Shown here: one piece after another, positions 34,747 to 43,841 of the stretch
Layout of the letters: every line of letters starts with the position of its first letter
Position numbering within the stretch: position 1 is the stretch's first letter
From: Acetobacteraceae bacterium
Lineage (GTDB): Bacteria > Pseudomonadota > Alphaproteobacteria > Acetobacterales > Acetobacteraceae
Length of the DNA stretch: 64,000 nt
NCBI GenBank assembly: GCA_947455205.1
Contig: CANGNF010000014.1
Span: forward strand, 44,566-108,565
Direction: 5' to 3'
Made by a program: the position numbers and the translations under genes
Notes under the pieces: model-generated
Databases searched by the model: none
What the model saw: only the letters and a program-made list of their open reading frames with translations
What the model was told of the DNA's origin: nothing

Positions 34747-35346
34747 CTATGGCCGCACCCAGGTCTCGGCAAAGGCCAGCATGGCCGTGCTGATGGCGTG
34801 CCCCGCCACCATGCGCGGCACCGGCGCGCCGGGCAGGCGTTCGCCGTTGACCGTGATACTGGCGCTGTCGCACCCCACGAACAGGCTGGGCATCCAGTGG
34901 GCGCCGGTGGCCGAGTTCTCCGGCGGGTGGGCGAAGCAGAAGGGTGCGCCGAGGCCCGACCAGGTCAGCGCCACCGTAAGGTCGTCGCCGCGCACCGTCT
35001 CGCTGTAGCTGGGGCCGGCGGGGTCGCCGCTGGGGCTTACCTTGTCGGCCTTGGCATAGCGCAGCCCGTCCAGGCATGGCAGGCCGCGCCAGGCGGCGAA
35101 GTGGCTGAGGTAGTTCGCCACCAGCCAGCGGGCCATCGGTTCGTTGTCGGTCAGCACCAGGGCGCCACCGGCCTGGCCAGGCTGGCGCGCCAGCACCAGC
35201 GCATGGCCGCGCCCGTGCGGCGAGAGGATGACGCGGAAGAAGCTGGCCATGGCGGTGAAGGGGCCGTTGGGGTCCAGCTTCAGGGAGATGCCGGGGTTCT
35301 CGCCCGACCATTCCACCGTGCCGGGGACGACGAAGCTCTCGGTCAT
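34747..35346 (-). CDS. Hypothetical protein co-translated with a luciferase-like monooxygenase
   Basis: A 199-residue cytoplasmic protein whose ATG overlaps the stop of the luciferase-like gene (ATGA). The sequence is rich in beta-strand stretches (FRVILSPHGRGHALVLARQ, ALVLTDNEPMARWLVANYL). No family is recognised. The tight coupling suggests it works on the same substrate or binds the product of that flavoprotein. Confidence 0.7.
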   Translation of the reverse strand: MTESFVVPGTVEWSGENPGISLKLDPNGPFTAMASFFRVILSPHGRGHALVLARQPGQAGGALVLTDNEPMARWLVANYLSHFAAWRGLPCLDGLRYAKADKVSPSGDPAGPSYSETVRGDDLTVALTWSGLGAPFCFAHPPENSATGAHWMPSLFVGCDSASITVNGERLPGAPVPRMVAGHAISTAMLAFAETWVRP

Positions 35347-36566
35347 TTCACGTCTACCTTCCCGGTGTGCAGGCGCATGCGGATGTGGTCCGGGGCTTCC
35401 TGGCCGGCATCCTCGAAGGCCTTCTTGATGGCGCCGATGGAAGGCCCGAAGATGCCGTGGCGGTTGGCGCTGGCCCATTCGCGGCTGGCATGGGTGGTGA
35501 TGGTGCTGCCCTGGAAGCGCGGCATCACCCAGCGGGCGAACAGCTCGTAGCTGCGCAGCGTGTCCTCGCGGTTGGCCCAGTCATTGGCGCGGAACAGCAC
35601 GCCGCCGGCGCCGTAGGCCCCGTTGATCTCGCCATCCTGGCCGGTATGGGCCAGCAGGCGCTCGATGCCCGCCGCCACCGTGTCCGGGCTGCCGACCAGC
35701 GTGGTGCCGGCGCGCAGGCCGTCGCCCAGCGGGTCCTCGCTGCGCATCGGCGGGCGGCCGAGGGTTTCGCTGAAGTAGGACAGGGTCTCGGCCGGCTCGC
35801 CGATGGCGACGTCCTGGCGGGCGCGCTCATCGGTTTCGGCGACGTGGACGTTGATGACCAGGCGCCAGCCCTCGCGGCTGAAGGTGGCGCCGGTCTTGGC
35901 GGCCTCGGCCTCGCCGGTCTTCCATTGGTCGTGCAGCTTCTGCGGGCCGCCGGGCAGGCCGGCGCCGATGCTGAGCAGGCCCAAGCCGTGCTTGCCGGCG
36001 ACCATGACGCCGGCGGGGGTGGTGACGCTGGCCACCGCGATGGGGAAGTGCGGGTAGGTATAGGGCGCCAGGTGCAGCCGGGCGTCCTTCAGCTCGAACC
36101 AGTCGGTCTTCATCGTCACGGGTTCGTCGCACTTCAGCAGCGCCATGATGGCGTCGAGCGATTCCTCCATGCGGCGGCGCTGGGCGTCGGCGGGGATGCC
36201 CATCATGTAGGCGTCGCTCACCAGCGCGCCGGGGCCGCAGCCGAGCATGACGCGGCCGCGCGTCATGTGGTCAAGCTGGACGAAGCGGTTCGCGACCAGC
36301 AGGGGGTGGTGGTAGGGCAGCGAGGTGACGCCGGAGCCCAGCATGATGTGCTTGGTGCGCTCGGCGGCGGCGGCGATGAAGATTTCCGGGGAGGCGATGA
36401 TCTCCCAGCCCGCGGAATGGTGTTCGCCGATCCAGGCTTCGTCGTAGCCGAGTTCGTCGAGCTTCTCGATCACTTCCATGTCGCGGCGCATGGCGTAGCT
36501 GGGGTTGTCGCCGGGCTTGTGGAAGGGGGCGAGGAAGATGCCGAATTTGAGGCCGCGATGCGCCAT
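35343..36566 (-). CDS. LLM-class flavin-dependent oxidoreductase (bacterial luciferase-like)
   Basis: A 407-residue protein with the luciferase-like TIM-barrel signatures: KFGIFLAPFHKPGDNP, DEAWIGEHHSAGWEI, LGSGVTSLPYHHPLLVANR and GRVMLGCGPGALVSDA. It uses reduced FMN and oxygen to oxidise a substrate, in the manner of limonene 1,2-monooxygenase or alkanesulfonate monooxygenase. It is translated together with the hypothetical protein downstream. The substrate is not predictable. A flavin reductase partner is not in the window, unless the nitroreductase at 3.6 kb serves. Confidence 0.9.
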   Translation of the reverse strand: MAHRGLKFGIFLAPFHKPGDNPSYAMRRDMEVIEKLDELGYDEAWIGEHHSAGWEIIASPEIFIAAAAERTKHIMLGSGVTSLPYHHPLLVANRFVQLDHMTRGRVMLGCGPGALVSDAYMMGIPADAQRRRMEESLDAIMALLKCDEPVTMKTDWFELKDARLHLAPYTYPHFPIAVASVTTPAGVMVAGKHGLGLLSIGAGLPGGPQKLHDQWKTGEAEAAKTGATFSREGWRLVINVHVAETDERARQDVAIGEPAETLSYFSETLGRPPMRSEDPLGDGLRAGTTLVGSPDTVAAGIERLLAHTGQDGEINGAYGAGGVLFRANDWANREDTLRSYELFARWVMPRFQGSTITTHASREWASANRHGIFGPSIGAIKKAFEDAGQEAPDHIRMRLHTGKVDVK

Positions 36567-36599
36567 GGCTTGGGTGTTCCGTTATGTGTTGGGTGAAGC

Positions 36600-37475
36600 C
36601 TAGCCTTGCTTGCGCGCATTGGCCAAGGCCACGCCGGCGGCGGCCAGCGCGGTGCCGGCCCAGCCGATGGGGGGCATCGCCTCGCCCAGGCCGACCCAGG
36701 CGATGATGGCGGCCAGCGGTGGGATCAGGAAGAACAGGGAAGCCACGCGGGCGGCCTCGCCGGCGCGGATCATGGCCAGGAGGAGCGAGGTGGCGATGAG
36801 TGAGTTGGAGATGATGAGGTAGGCCATCGGGCCGACGAGGCCCCAGGACCAGTCGATGTGCATGCTCTCGGTGCCCGCCGCCAGCGGCAGCGTGGCCACC
36901 AGGCCGACGGCGTATTGCACCAGGTTGGTGGTGACGGGGTGGCAGGGCAGGCCGTGGCGCTTTTCATACAGCGTGCCCGCGACCATGCCGGCCAGCGCCA
37001 TCAGCGCGAAGCCGAGGCCGAGCCAGCCTTCCACATGCACCGCATTGCCGGAGAGGATGACGGTGCCGCAGCCGGCCAGCCCGAGCAGCAGGCCCACCCA
37101 ACCACGCAGGGAGACGTGCTGGCCGGCGAGCCAGGGCGAGAGCAGCGCCACCAGGATGGGATTCAGCGCGATGATCAGCGCCAGGCCGGCGGCGGTGACG
37201 CCGTAAGCCTGGGCCAGGTTGGTGCCGGCGAAGTAGAGCGACTGGATCAGCAGGCCCATCACCACCAGCACGCGCAGCGTGGCGCGGTTGGGAACGCGCA
37301 GCCGCAGCAGCAGCGCCAGCGGCGCCAGCACCACCACGATGATGCCGTAGCGCAGCGCCTGCATGGTCAGCGGCTCCAGGTAGTCCAGCGCCAGGCGGAC
37401 CGCGGTGAAGCCGCCGGACCACAGGCCGACGAAGATGAAGGGGGCGGCGCGGAGCCAGAGCGGTTTACTGCTCAA
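36600..37475 (-). CDS. EamA/DMT-family drug-metabolite transporter
   Basis: About 290 residues with ten predicted membrane helices in two EamA repeats: APFIFVGLWSGGFTAVRLAL starts the first, and LGLGFALMALAGMVAGTLYE starts the second. Function is probably export of small metabolites or amino acids. No ATG fits the frame. The TTG at 37475 (LSSKPLW) is proposed, with another TTG as far up as 37571, so the N-terminus is uncertain. It lies 33 bp upstream of the luciferase-like gene on the same strand. Confidence 0.85.
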   Translation of the reverse strand: MSSKPLWLRAAPFIFVGLWSGGFTAVRLALDYLEPLTMQALRYGIIVVVLAPLALLLRLRVPNRATLRVLVVMGLLIQSLYFAGTNLAQAYGVTAAGLALIIALNPILVALLSPWLAGQHVSLRGWVGLLLGLAGCGTVILSGNAVHVEGWLGLGFALMALAGMVAGTLYEKRHGLPCHPVTTNLVQYAVGLVATLPLAAGTESMHIDWSWGLVGPMAYLIISNSLIATSLLLAMIRAGEAARVASLFFLIPPLAAIIAWVGLGEAMPPIGWAGTALAAAGVALANARKQG

Positions 37476-37603
37476 CGTGGCGGCGCATTGATGTTGCGAT
37501 GGCAAGCGGCGGTGGTCGCGGCCATGCCATGGTTCGGCATGAGTGGGTCGCTTCCCTCTTGGTTGGGGCAACCTTAAAGGAAACTCCTTCCTGATGAAAT
37601 CAG

Positions 37604-37623
37604 CAGAAAGGATTTTCTGCTCT
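37604..37623 (-). promoter_or_regulatory. Inverted repeat upstream of the EamA gene
   Basis: AGCAGAAA and TTTCTGCT form an 8-bp inverted repeat around a 4-nt centre, in an A+T-richer stretch. A second small palindrome, AAGGA-AAC-TCCTT, lies at 37579-37591. Their position in front of the EamA gene fits an operator, possibly for the neighbouring regulator. Confidence 0.4.
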
Positions 37624-37727
37624 GGATTCAGCCAGTTGTAGAGACTGATCCACGCTGGCGACAGAGCCGGAGCGGTCCATCGGGCTTCAGCCCAAGGGGC
37701 GGCGATACCCAGGCCAGCAAGCCCGCG

Positions 37728-38678
37728 CTACAACAGCAGCGGGTCCAGGGCAGGCGCCAGGCCGGGTTCCGCCAGTACGGCGTCCAGCGCATCCAGCAGC
37801 AGGTTGCAACGTGCCTCGAAGACGCTGAACATCATGGCGTAGCGGTGCCGCGCCAGCGCGCTGGGAACCAGGTCTTCCACAGGCTCGAACCAGCCATGTT
37901 CGCGCCCCCGTTCCACCACCTTGGCGACCGTGGTGGCCGAGATTTGCAGCCGCCTGGCCATGGTTGCGACGCAACCGCGGCCGCCCAGTTCCGGTTCAAG
38001 CAGCAGGTCCCACATCAGATAGAAGAAGTTGCGGCGGGCCAGGGCCACGGCATTCTCGCTGAGCCCATCCTGCAGCATGGACATCGACCGGATCATCAAG
38101 CGGACATAGCTGCTGCCACCGACCCTTGCCAAAATGTCCGGGTCCAGCCGCGGACGACCACAGAAGTCGCTGAAGCCTTGCAGGTTGTCGCGGATGTCCT
38201 GGATGAAATAGGCATAGAGCTCGGCGGAAGGGATCAGGACGTTGGTCCGCTTGTCGTAGGCCGACCTTACCTTGATGAAATCGCCAGTCTCGATGGACAG
38301 CTTGATGGTGTATTGCACGGCGCCGACCGAAAGGCCGGTGCGGTGGGCGAGTTCTGGCAGGCGGATCAGGCGCAGGGCGGCGTCTTCCGCCAGGCTGTGG
38401 AGCATTATCTCCCGCAACAGGCAGTCCCAGACATGGTCACGGCACCAGAAGGTGCTGATGCGGTCGGTGGCGATGTGCCGGTTGACCACGGGTGCACTGC
38501 GATACCGGCGAACGCGGTCATCCGTGTGAAGCATGGTCACGGCCATGCCCGGGGGCCAGTGGCCGGCGAGGCAGTTTATTGGCCGCAGTGCCAGGGCTCG
38601 CTGGACCAGACGCCGCACCTCCATGATCCGTTCGCCTATGCTCCGGCATGAATCACTATAAATTCTTGCATTGCTCAT
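37728..38678 (-). CDS. Winged-helix transcriptional regulator-like protein with two HTH segments
   Basis: About 316 residues with two helix-turn-helix-like segments. One is LPELAHRTGLSVGAVQYTIK with the wing GDFIKVRSAYDKRTNVLIPS (MarR-like, about residues 100-150). The other is MARRLQISATTVAKVVERG near residue 240. No single family is recognised. The start is uncertain: ATG at 38678 is used, while ATG at 38624 and an upstream TTG at 38738 are alternatives. Base composition changes sharply to A+T-rich at its 5' end, as though it borders an insertion. Confidence 0.6.
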   Translation of the reverse strand: MSNARIYSDSCRSIGERIMEVRRLVQRALALRPINCLAGHWPPGMAVTMLHTDDRVRRYRSAPVVNRHIATDRISTFWCRDHVWDCLLREIMLHSLAEDAALRLIRLPELAHRTGLSVGAVQYTIKLSIETGDFIKVRSAYDKRTNVLIPSAELYAYFIQDIRDNLQGFSDFCGRPRLDPDILARVGGSSYVRLMIRSMSMLQDGLSENAVALARRNFFYLMWDLLLEPELGGRGCVATMARRLQISATTVAKVVERGREHGWFEPVEDLVPSALARHRYAMMFSVFEARCNLLLDALDAVLAEPGLAPALDPLLL

Positions 38679-38727
38679 GCCGAAAATCCGAAATATTTTA
38701 CGGTCCTCAAGAGAGGACATACTCAAA

Positions 38728-38874
38728 ATGTCAAGCAAAGAATATAAGGAAACCTACGCAAATCCACCCACTTTTAGAAAAGATGACAAAGAACAAAATA
38801 ACGACTGGACAGGTTTTTTCATAGCAATAGCCGCCGCAATAGCGCTTGTTATTTTTATTTCATTGATGGTTTAG
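38728..38874 (+). CDS. Small tail-anchored membrane protein in an A+T-rich islet
   Basis: A 48-residue protein with a charged N-terminus (SSKEYKETYANPPTFRKDDK) and one C-terminal membrane helix (WTGFFIAIAAAIALVIFISL). The coding sequence uses A/T-ending codons unlike every neighbour. GAGG lies about 11 bases upstream and a GTCCTC/GAGGAC hairpin lies at 38703-38718. A longer in-frame start exists at 38671. It could be a stress-type small membrane protein brought in by transfer. No homologue is recognised. Confidence 0.5.
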   Translation: MSSKEYKETYANPPTFRKDDKEQNNDWTGFFIAIAAAIALVIFISLMV

Positions 38875-38961
38875 AGTTTAGAAAATATATTCATGATTTT
38901 TAATAACTGATTTATTTGTCATGATGCGGCGGGCTCGGCCAAAGCCACGAGGATGAATGAC

Positions 38962-39249
38962 ATGATCGCGCTGGCCATGTTGATCCTTGGCCTGGCCTGC
39001 ATGGTGATTAACGAGCGCATCGGGCCCGATGCGCGCGGCGACAAGGCTCGGCGCGCCGCTGACCCCGCCCGGCTTCGGGCAAGGGGCAAGAGTGCGGAAA
39101 ACATCATTGCCTCCGCGGCAGGGCCGTTGAAGTTCAACGCCAGTGCCGCACGACGCGCCGGCTATACGCCTGACGAAATCGTCGATCTGCTGGTGCAGGT
39201 GGCCGTCTCCGGACCGGCTAAAGCGCCGGGCATGGCCGGGGAGAAGTAA
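38962..39249 (+). CDS. Hypothetical protein with N-terminal membrane helix
   Basis: A 95-residue protein. MIALAMLILGLACMVI is a membrane helix or signal anchor, followed by a basic region (DARGDKARRAADPARLRARG) and a helical tail. The ATG at 38962 is preferred over 38953 because CACGAGG sits about nine bases ahead of it. It lies between the A+T-rich islet and the SDR gene and has normal G+C. The function is unknown. Confidence 0.5.
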   Translation: MIALAMLILGLACMVINERIGPDARGDKARRAADPARLRARGKSAENIIASAAGPLKFNASAARRAGYTPDEIVDLLVQVAVSGPAKAPGMAGEK

Positions 39250-39269
39250 CCCCGGCCGGCGCCGCCCGC

Positions 39270-40094
39270 TCAACGCGGCGGCGCGGCGGCGTTGGCTCCT
39301 GCGCGGCCGGCGGTCATGCCGCCATCGATCACCAGTTCCGCGCCGGTCATGTGGGAAGACCGGTCGCTGGCCAGGAAGACGATACCATCGGCCACTTCCG
39401 CCGCGGTGCCGTGGTGGCCCATCGGCACCACGGCGCTGCCCAATGCGCGGGCGTCGATGCCGGCATTGCTGCCGCGGCGGCTGTCGGCGGCGCTGGGCAT
39501 CTTGGTCCAGATGGCGGTTTCGATGATGCCGGGGTGGACGCTGTTGCAGCGCACGCCATTGCGGGCCTGGGCGCAGGCCAGTGCGACGGATTTGCTGAAC
39601 AGCCGCACGCCGCCCTTGGTGGCGCTGTAGCCGGCCAGGTTGGGGCTGCCTTGCAGGCCGGCGACGCTGGAGATCATCACCAGGCTGCCTCCGCCGGCGC
39701 GCGCCATGGCGGGGACGCAGTGCTTGGCAGTGAGGAAGACGCCGTCCAGGTTCACCGCCGTCTGCTTGCGCCAGTCGGAGAGGCTCATGCTGAACAGATC
39801 GCACATGATGGCGATGCCGGCATTGGCCACCGCCACGTCCAGCTTGCCGAAGCGCGCCTCGGCTTCCGCGACCACGGCGGGCCAGGCGTCTTCGTCCGTG
39901 ACGTCCTGCCGGACGAATTGGGCCTGGCCGCCGCTGGCGCGGATGCCGGCGGCGGTCTGTTCGCCGGTGGCGGTGTCCACGTCGGTCAGCAGCACCGCGG
40001 CGCCTTCACGGGCCAGCGCGATGGCGGTGGCGGCACCGATACCCATGGCGGCACCGGTGACGAGGGCGACCTTGCCCTGAACCAGACCGGCCAT
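39270..40094 (-). CDS. Short-chain dehydrogenase/reductase
   Basis: A 274-residue classical SDR. It has the nucleotide-binding VTGAAMGIGAATAIALA, the NAG motif in VAVANAGIA, catalytic Ser in MISSVAGLQG, YSATKGG with Tyr and Lys, and HPGIIETAIW. The acidic residue in LLTDVDTA after the second strand favours NAD over NADP. The ATG overlaps the stop of the beta-propeller gene by one base. The substrate is unknown; members oxidise or reduce hydroxy groups of small molecules. Confidence 0.9.
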   Translation of the reverse strand: MAGLVQGKVALVTGAAMGIGAATAIALAREGAAVLLTDVDTATGEQTAAGIRASGGQAQFVRQDVTDEDAWPAVVAEAEARFGKLDVAVANAGIAIMCDLFSMSLSDWRKQTAVNLDGVFLTAKHCVPAMARAGGGSLVMISSVAGLQGSPNLAGYSATKGGVRLFSKSVALACAQARNGVRCNSVHPGIIETAIWTKMPSAADSRRGSNAGIDARALGSAVVPMGHHGTAAEVADGIVFLASDRSSHMTGAELVIDGGMTAGRAGANAAAPPR

Positions 40095-41245
40095 CAGCGG
40101 TTGGCCGAGCCACGCAGCGCGGCCGAGCCGCCGAAGACGCGGATCGGGCGGCCGGTGTCGGCCAGCTGGCCTTCGTCGTTGATGCGGAACACCTGGATGG
40201 TGTGCTCGATCATGTTGCCGGCCAAAATCGTGCGGCCGTCTCGGCTGAAGGCGGCGCCCTGCGCCCAGGTGCCGATGCGCGCCGAGGAGACGATGCGGAG
40301 CCGGCCGTTGTCGATGCGGAGCAGGCGGAGCTGGCCCGGGCCGCGGAAGGGCGAGGCGTCCGGCTTGTTGGAGCCGTTCATCACCGTGACGGCGATGTGG
40401 CGGTTGTCCGGGGAGACCATCATGCCCTCGGGCGTCTGGCCGACCGCGAGGCTGTCCACCAGGCGGAAGGGTTCCGTCCGCAGGTCGATCAGCGAGACGG
40501 TGTCGGTATCGCCCTGGCCGCTGCCCATGTTGGCGCTGACCGCCCACTTGCCATCATTGGTGATGGCCACCGCATAGGGGCTGACGCCCGGGGTGATCTG
40601 GCGCGGGGTGTTGGTCACCGTCTCGCCATTGATGGCCAGCACGTTGATGCGGTTGTCGCCGTAGCGGCTGACCAGGGCGTGCTTGCCGTCCGGCGTAACA
40701 GCGACATGGCTGACCAGGCTGGCGGCGTTGCCCAGGCTGAGCTTGGCGATCTCCGTGATGGTCTGGCCGTTGACGCGATAGACCCAGACCGAGCCGTCGC
40801 CGCGATGCGCCACCAGCAGCAGCTTGCCGTCCGGCGTGAAGGACAGGCCGGCGGGGGCCGGGCCGGTCGGCACGCGGCCCAGCGCGCGCGGCGTGGCGCC
40901 CAGTTCCACCACGGTCATGAAGTTGCCGTTGATGGTCTTGGTCGCGTCGTTCGGGTCGATCACCTGGTTGGCGGTGACCACGGCCAGCTTCTCGTCCGGG
41001 CTGATCGCGACGGTCAGCGGCGGGCCGACCACGCTGGTGGGCACCGGGACATTGCCGCGCACCCGCACCTGGCCGCCCACGATGTCCATGACGGTGATGC
41101 TGTCCGGCACTGGGTTGGCCACCACGGTGGCGACGCCGTTGACCAGCGTGACCTTGGCGTCGTTGGCGGAAATGACGACCTGGGCCCCGGCGGGGGTGGC
41201 CAGCAGGCCGAGCGCGGCGGCGCCGGCGAGCAGCAGCTTCTTCAT
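40094..41245 (-). CDS. Periplasmic YVTN-type beta-propeller protein
   Basis: A 383-residue exported protein with signal MKKLLLAGAAALGLLATPAG. Repeated propeller blades are seen as AISPDEKLAVVTANQ, SFTPDGKLLLVAHRG, AVTPDGKHALVSRYG, AITNDGKWAVSANMG and MVSPDNRHIAVTVMN. Such folds occur in lactonase-like enzymes and PQQ-associated binding proteins. Catalytic residues of 6-phosphogluconolactonase are not evident. It is co-translated with the SDR, so it may cooperate in periplasmic capture or lactone processing of the same substrate. Confidence 0.82.
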   Translation of the reverse strand: MKKLLLAGAAALGLLATPAGAQVVISANDAKVTLVNGVATVVANPVPDSITVMDIVGGQVRVRGNVPVPTSVVGPPLTVAISPDEKLAVVTANQVIDPNDATKTINGNFMTVVELGATPRALGRVPTGPAPAGLSFTPDGKLLLVAHRGDGSVWVYRVNGQTITEIAKLSLGNAASLVSHVAVTPDGKHALVSRYGDNRINVLAINGETVTNTPRQITPGVSPYAVAITNDGKWAVSANMGSGQGDTDTVSLIDLRTEPFRLVDSLAVGQTPEGMMVSPDNRHIAVTVMNGSNKPDASPFRGPGQLRLLRIDNGRLRIVSSARIGTWAQGAAFSRDGRTILAGNMIEHTIQVFRINDEGQLADTGRPIRVFGGSAALRGSANR

Positions 41246-41409
41246 TGGGTGTCCCTCTCCCCTTGGGGGCGATGCCCCAGTTGCCGGCAGTTTCGGTGCT
41301 GGCGCGCCGGCAGGCAAGCGGACTTCGGTGCCTGGTTCCCGCGCCGGGGATGCTCGCGGCGGCGCGGCGTGTTAACCGGGGGTTGATAACTGCCCGGGCG
41401 CCCCCACCG

Positions 41410-43695
41410 ATGGCCGATCCCACGACCCCTCCCCTGCCCGCCGCCCAGACCAGGGGCGAGGCGATGCTGCTGGCGGCGGCGCGGGCCGGCACGGAAGCCC
41501 GGCTGGCGGCGCTGCGCCCGGCCGAGCAGGTGGTGCGCGGCGCGCTGCTGGCGGCGCTGCTGGCCGGCGACAATGCCGGTGGCCGGCGCACCGCCGCCGG
41601 GGTGCGGCTGGCCGGGGCGCGCATCGCCGGGCCGGTGCTGCTGGACGGGCTGGGCGGCGGCACGGCGGCGGCGCCGTTGTGGCTGCGCCACTGCACGCCG
41701 GCCGAGGGCGCCGGCATTCCCTTCCTGGCGCGCGGCGCCAGCTTCGCGGAGTTGGACCTCTCGCACAGCCGGCTGGCGCGGCTGGAGGCGCGGGGGCTGC
41801 ACTGCGCGGCGCTGACGCTGACCGGGCTGGCCATTGCCACCGGCGACGGCCGGGTGGATCTGGAGGGCGCGCGGCTGACCGGGCCGGCCTTCCTGGCCGG
41901 GATCGGCCCGGCGCGGGACGGCCAGGGCTGGCCGCTGCTGAACCTGGCCGGGGCGCGCGTGGCCGGGCATCTGCGCCTGGCGGGGGTGCGGCTGCGGCAG
42001 GTGGTGCTGCTGGGCGCGGTGGTGCATGGCGATGTGCAGCTGGACGGCGCCCAGTTGCAGGCCGGCGGCGAGGAGCCGGCGCTGCTGGGCAATACCGCCC
42101 GCGTCTCCGGCGCGCTGCGGCTGCACGGGGTGCGGGTGCGGGGCCAGTTGCGGCTGCTGAAGGCGGAGCTGGGCGGCGCGGTGCTGCTGGGCCGGGGCGC
42201 GCGGCTGCACAACCCCGGCGGCGTGGCGCTGCTGGCGGATGGCGCGGCGCTGGGCGGCGGGCTGCTGCTGCAGGACGGCACCGAGGTGGCCGGCGAGATC
42301 CGCGCGCTGCGCGCCCGGCTGGGCGCCGGGGTGGTGCTGGACGCGGCGGCGCGGGTCTGCAGGCCCGGCGGCGATGCGCTGGCGCTGGATGGCGCGGTGC
42401 TGGCCGCCGGCGTGCTGCTGGCCGGCGCGCGGCTGGAGGGCAGCCTGGCGCTGCGCGGCACGCAACTGGCCGGCGACCTGGCGCTGACCGGCGGCGCCCT
42501 GGTGCAGGCGCCGCACCAGGCGGCCATCGCGGCCGGCGAGGCGACGGTCGGCGGCAACCTGCTGCTGCAGGGCGCCACGCTGCTGGGCCGGCTGGACCTG
42601 GCCGGGGCGGTGCTTGGCGGCGCATTGCGGGCCGAGGCGCTGGACCTGGCCGCCGGGCCGGGCCTGCTGACCGCGTTGGACGGCGCCGGGCTGCGGGCGC
42701 AGGCGGTGGTGCTGGGCGGGGCGCGCATTTCCGGCCAGGTGCGGCTGGACCGCGCCGAGCTGGCCGAGGGGCTGGAGCTGGCCGAGCTGGCGCTTTCGGC
42801 GGCGCCAGCGGCGGCGGGCGCGGTGCCGCTGGCCGACCCGGAGGTGCTGCTGTCCCTCCGCGATGCCCGGCTGGGCAAGCGGCTGGGGGTTTCGGCGCTG
42901 CCGGCCGAGGCCGAGGGCGTGTTCGACCTGCGCGGCGCCCAGGTGGCGCTGCTGGCGGATGAGGGCGGCGCCGGCTGGGGGGTCTCGGCCGGGCGTGGTG
43001 GGGTGCGGCTGCGGCTGGACGGCTTCGGCTTCGGCGCGCTGGCGGAGGTGCCGGGCGGCCGGCGCGCGGCGCGCGACCTGCGGCTGGGCTGGCTGCTGCG
43101 GCAGTTCCGCGGCGGGCGGCCGAATGCGGCGGAGTATCGCGGCGGCGCCTTCACCGCCGTGGCGCAGGCGCTGCGGCGCGCCGGTCATGGCGCCGATGCC
43201 GATTGGTTCGCCCGCGCGCGGCGGCGGGTGCGGCGCCAGGCCGGGGTGGCGGAACGGCCGCTGGGCGCCTGGGCGGATGCGCTGGCCGGCGGCTTCTTCG
43301 GCGATTTCTATTCGGCCCAGCGCACGCTGGTGACCTTTGCGCTGTACCTGCTGCTGGGCGTCGGCGGGCTGTGGGCGGCCAATGTGCGGGGCGTGCTGCT
43401 GGACAGCGCCGCCGATGCCGCGCCCTGCTGGATGCCGGCGGAACTGCCGCAGGTGCGGGTAATGGACCAGGCCTGGCCGCTGCCGGACCGCGCCGCCGGG
43501 CTGGAGGCGCTGCGGATGGCGGTGGACCTTTCGGTGCCCGGCATTCCCCTGCATTGGGCGGAACGCTGCGAGGTGGCCGGCGACAGCCTGGAAGCCGGCG
43601 CCTGGGGCTGGGCGCGGCGGCTGTACCAATGGCTGGGCGGCGCGTTGCTGCTGCTGGGCGCGGCCGGGCTGACCGGGTTATTCCGTCGCGACTGA
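41410..43695 (+). CDS. Large beta-helix (pentapeptide-like) repeat protein with C-terminal membrane segments
   Basis: A 761-residue protein. Residues about 60-560 are degenerate repeats of the type LxGAxLxGxLxLxGA (for example LAGARLEGSLALRGTQLAGD), which should stack into a right-handed beta-helix. A helical segment YRGGAFTAVAQALRRAGHGA (about residue 577) follows, then a membrane helix (LVTFALYLLLGVGGLWAAN) and another at the C-terminus (ALLLLGAAGLTGLF). The same order is found in proteins often called membrane-associated oxidoreductases, whose function is unproven. No cofactor motif was seen. Confidence 0.7.
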   Translation: MADPTTPPLPAAQTRGEAMLLAAARAGTEARLAALRPAEQVVRGALLAALLAGDNAGGRRTAAGVRLAGARIAGPVLLDGLGGGTAAAPLWLRHCTPAEGAGIPFLARGASFAELDLSHSRLARLEARGLHCAALTLTGLAIATGDGRVDLEGARLTGPAFLAGIGPARDGQGWPLLNLAGARVAGHLRLAGVRLRQVVLLGAVVHGDVQLDGAQLQAGGEEPALLGNTARVSGALRLHGVRVRGQLRLLKAELGGAVLLGRGARLHNPGGVALLADGAALGGGLLLQDGTEVAGEIRALRARLGAGVVLDAAARVCRPGGDALALDGAVLAAGVLLAGARLEGSLALRGTQLAGDLALTGGALVQAPHQAAIAAGEATVGGNLLLQGATLLGRLDLAGAVLGGALRAEALDLAAGPGLLTALDGAGLRAQAVVLGGARISGQVRLDRAELAEGLELAELALSAAPAAAGAVPLADPEVLLSLRDARLGKRLGVSALPAEAEGVFDLRGAQVALLADEGGAGWGVSAGRGGVRLRLDGFGFGALAEVPGGRRAARDLRLGWLLRQFRGGRPNAAEYRGGAFTAVAQALRRAGHGADADWFARARRRVRRQAGVAERPLGAWADALAGGFFGDFYSAQRTLVTFALYLLLGVGGLWAANVRGVLLDSAADAAPCWMPAELPQVRVMDQAWPLPDRAAGLEALRMAVDLSVPGIPLHWAERCEVAGDSLEAGAWGWARRLYQWLGGALLLLGAAGLTGLFRRD

Positions 43696-43841
43696 GCAGC
43701 GGCGGCGGGCGCTGCCGCCGATCTGGCGGGGCGCCGGACATCAAGGTGAACGGGCGGGATATTCCGCCCATGGGGATGCCGGGGCGGAACACCCTGCCGC
43801 CCCTGCGGTTATTCCCGCATGCGGGGGCTGGAGGAGCTGAC

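Noticed and set aside
41242..43629. A 795-residue minus-strand frame opposite the beta-helix protein
   Set aside because: Its composition (QPRRHRQ-type low complexity) mirrors the repetitive plus-strand gene. The plus frame has membrane helices and the known domain order.
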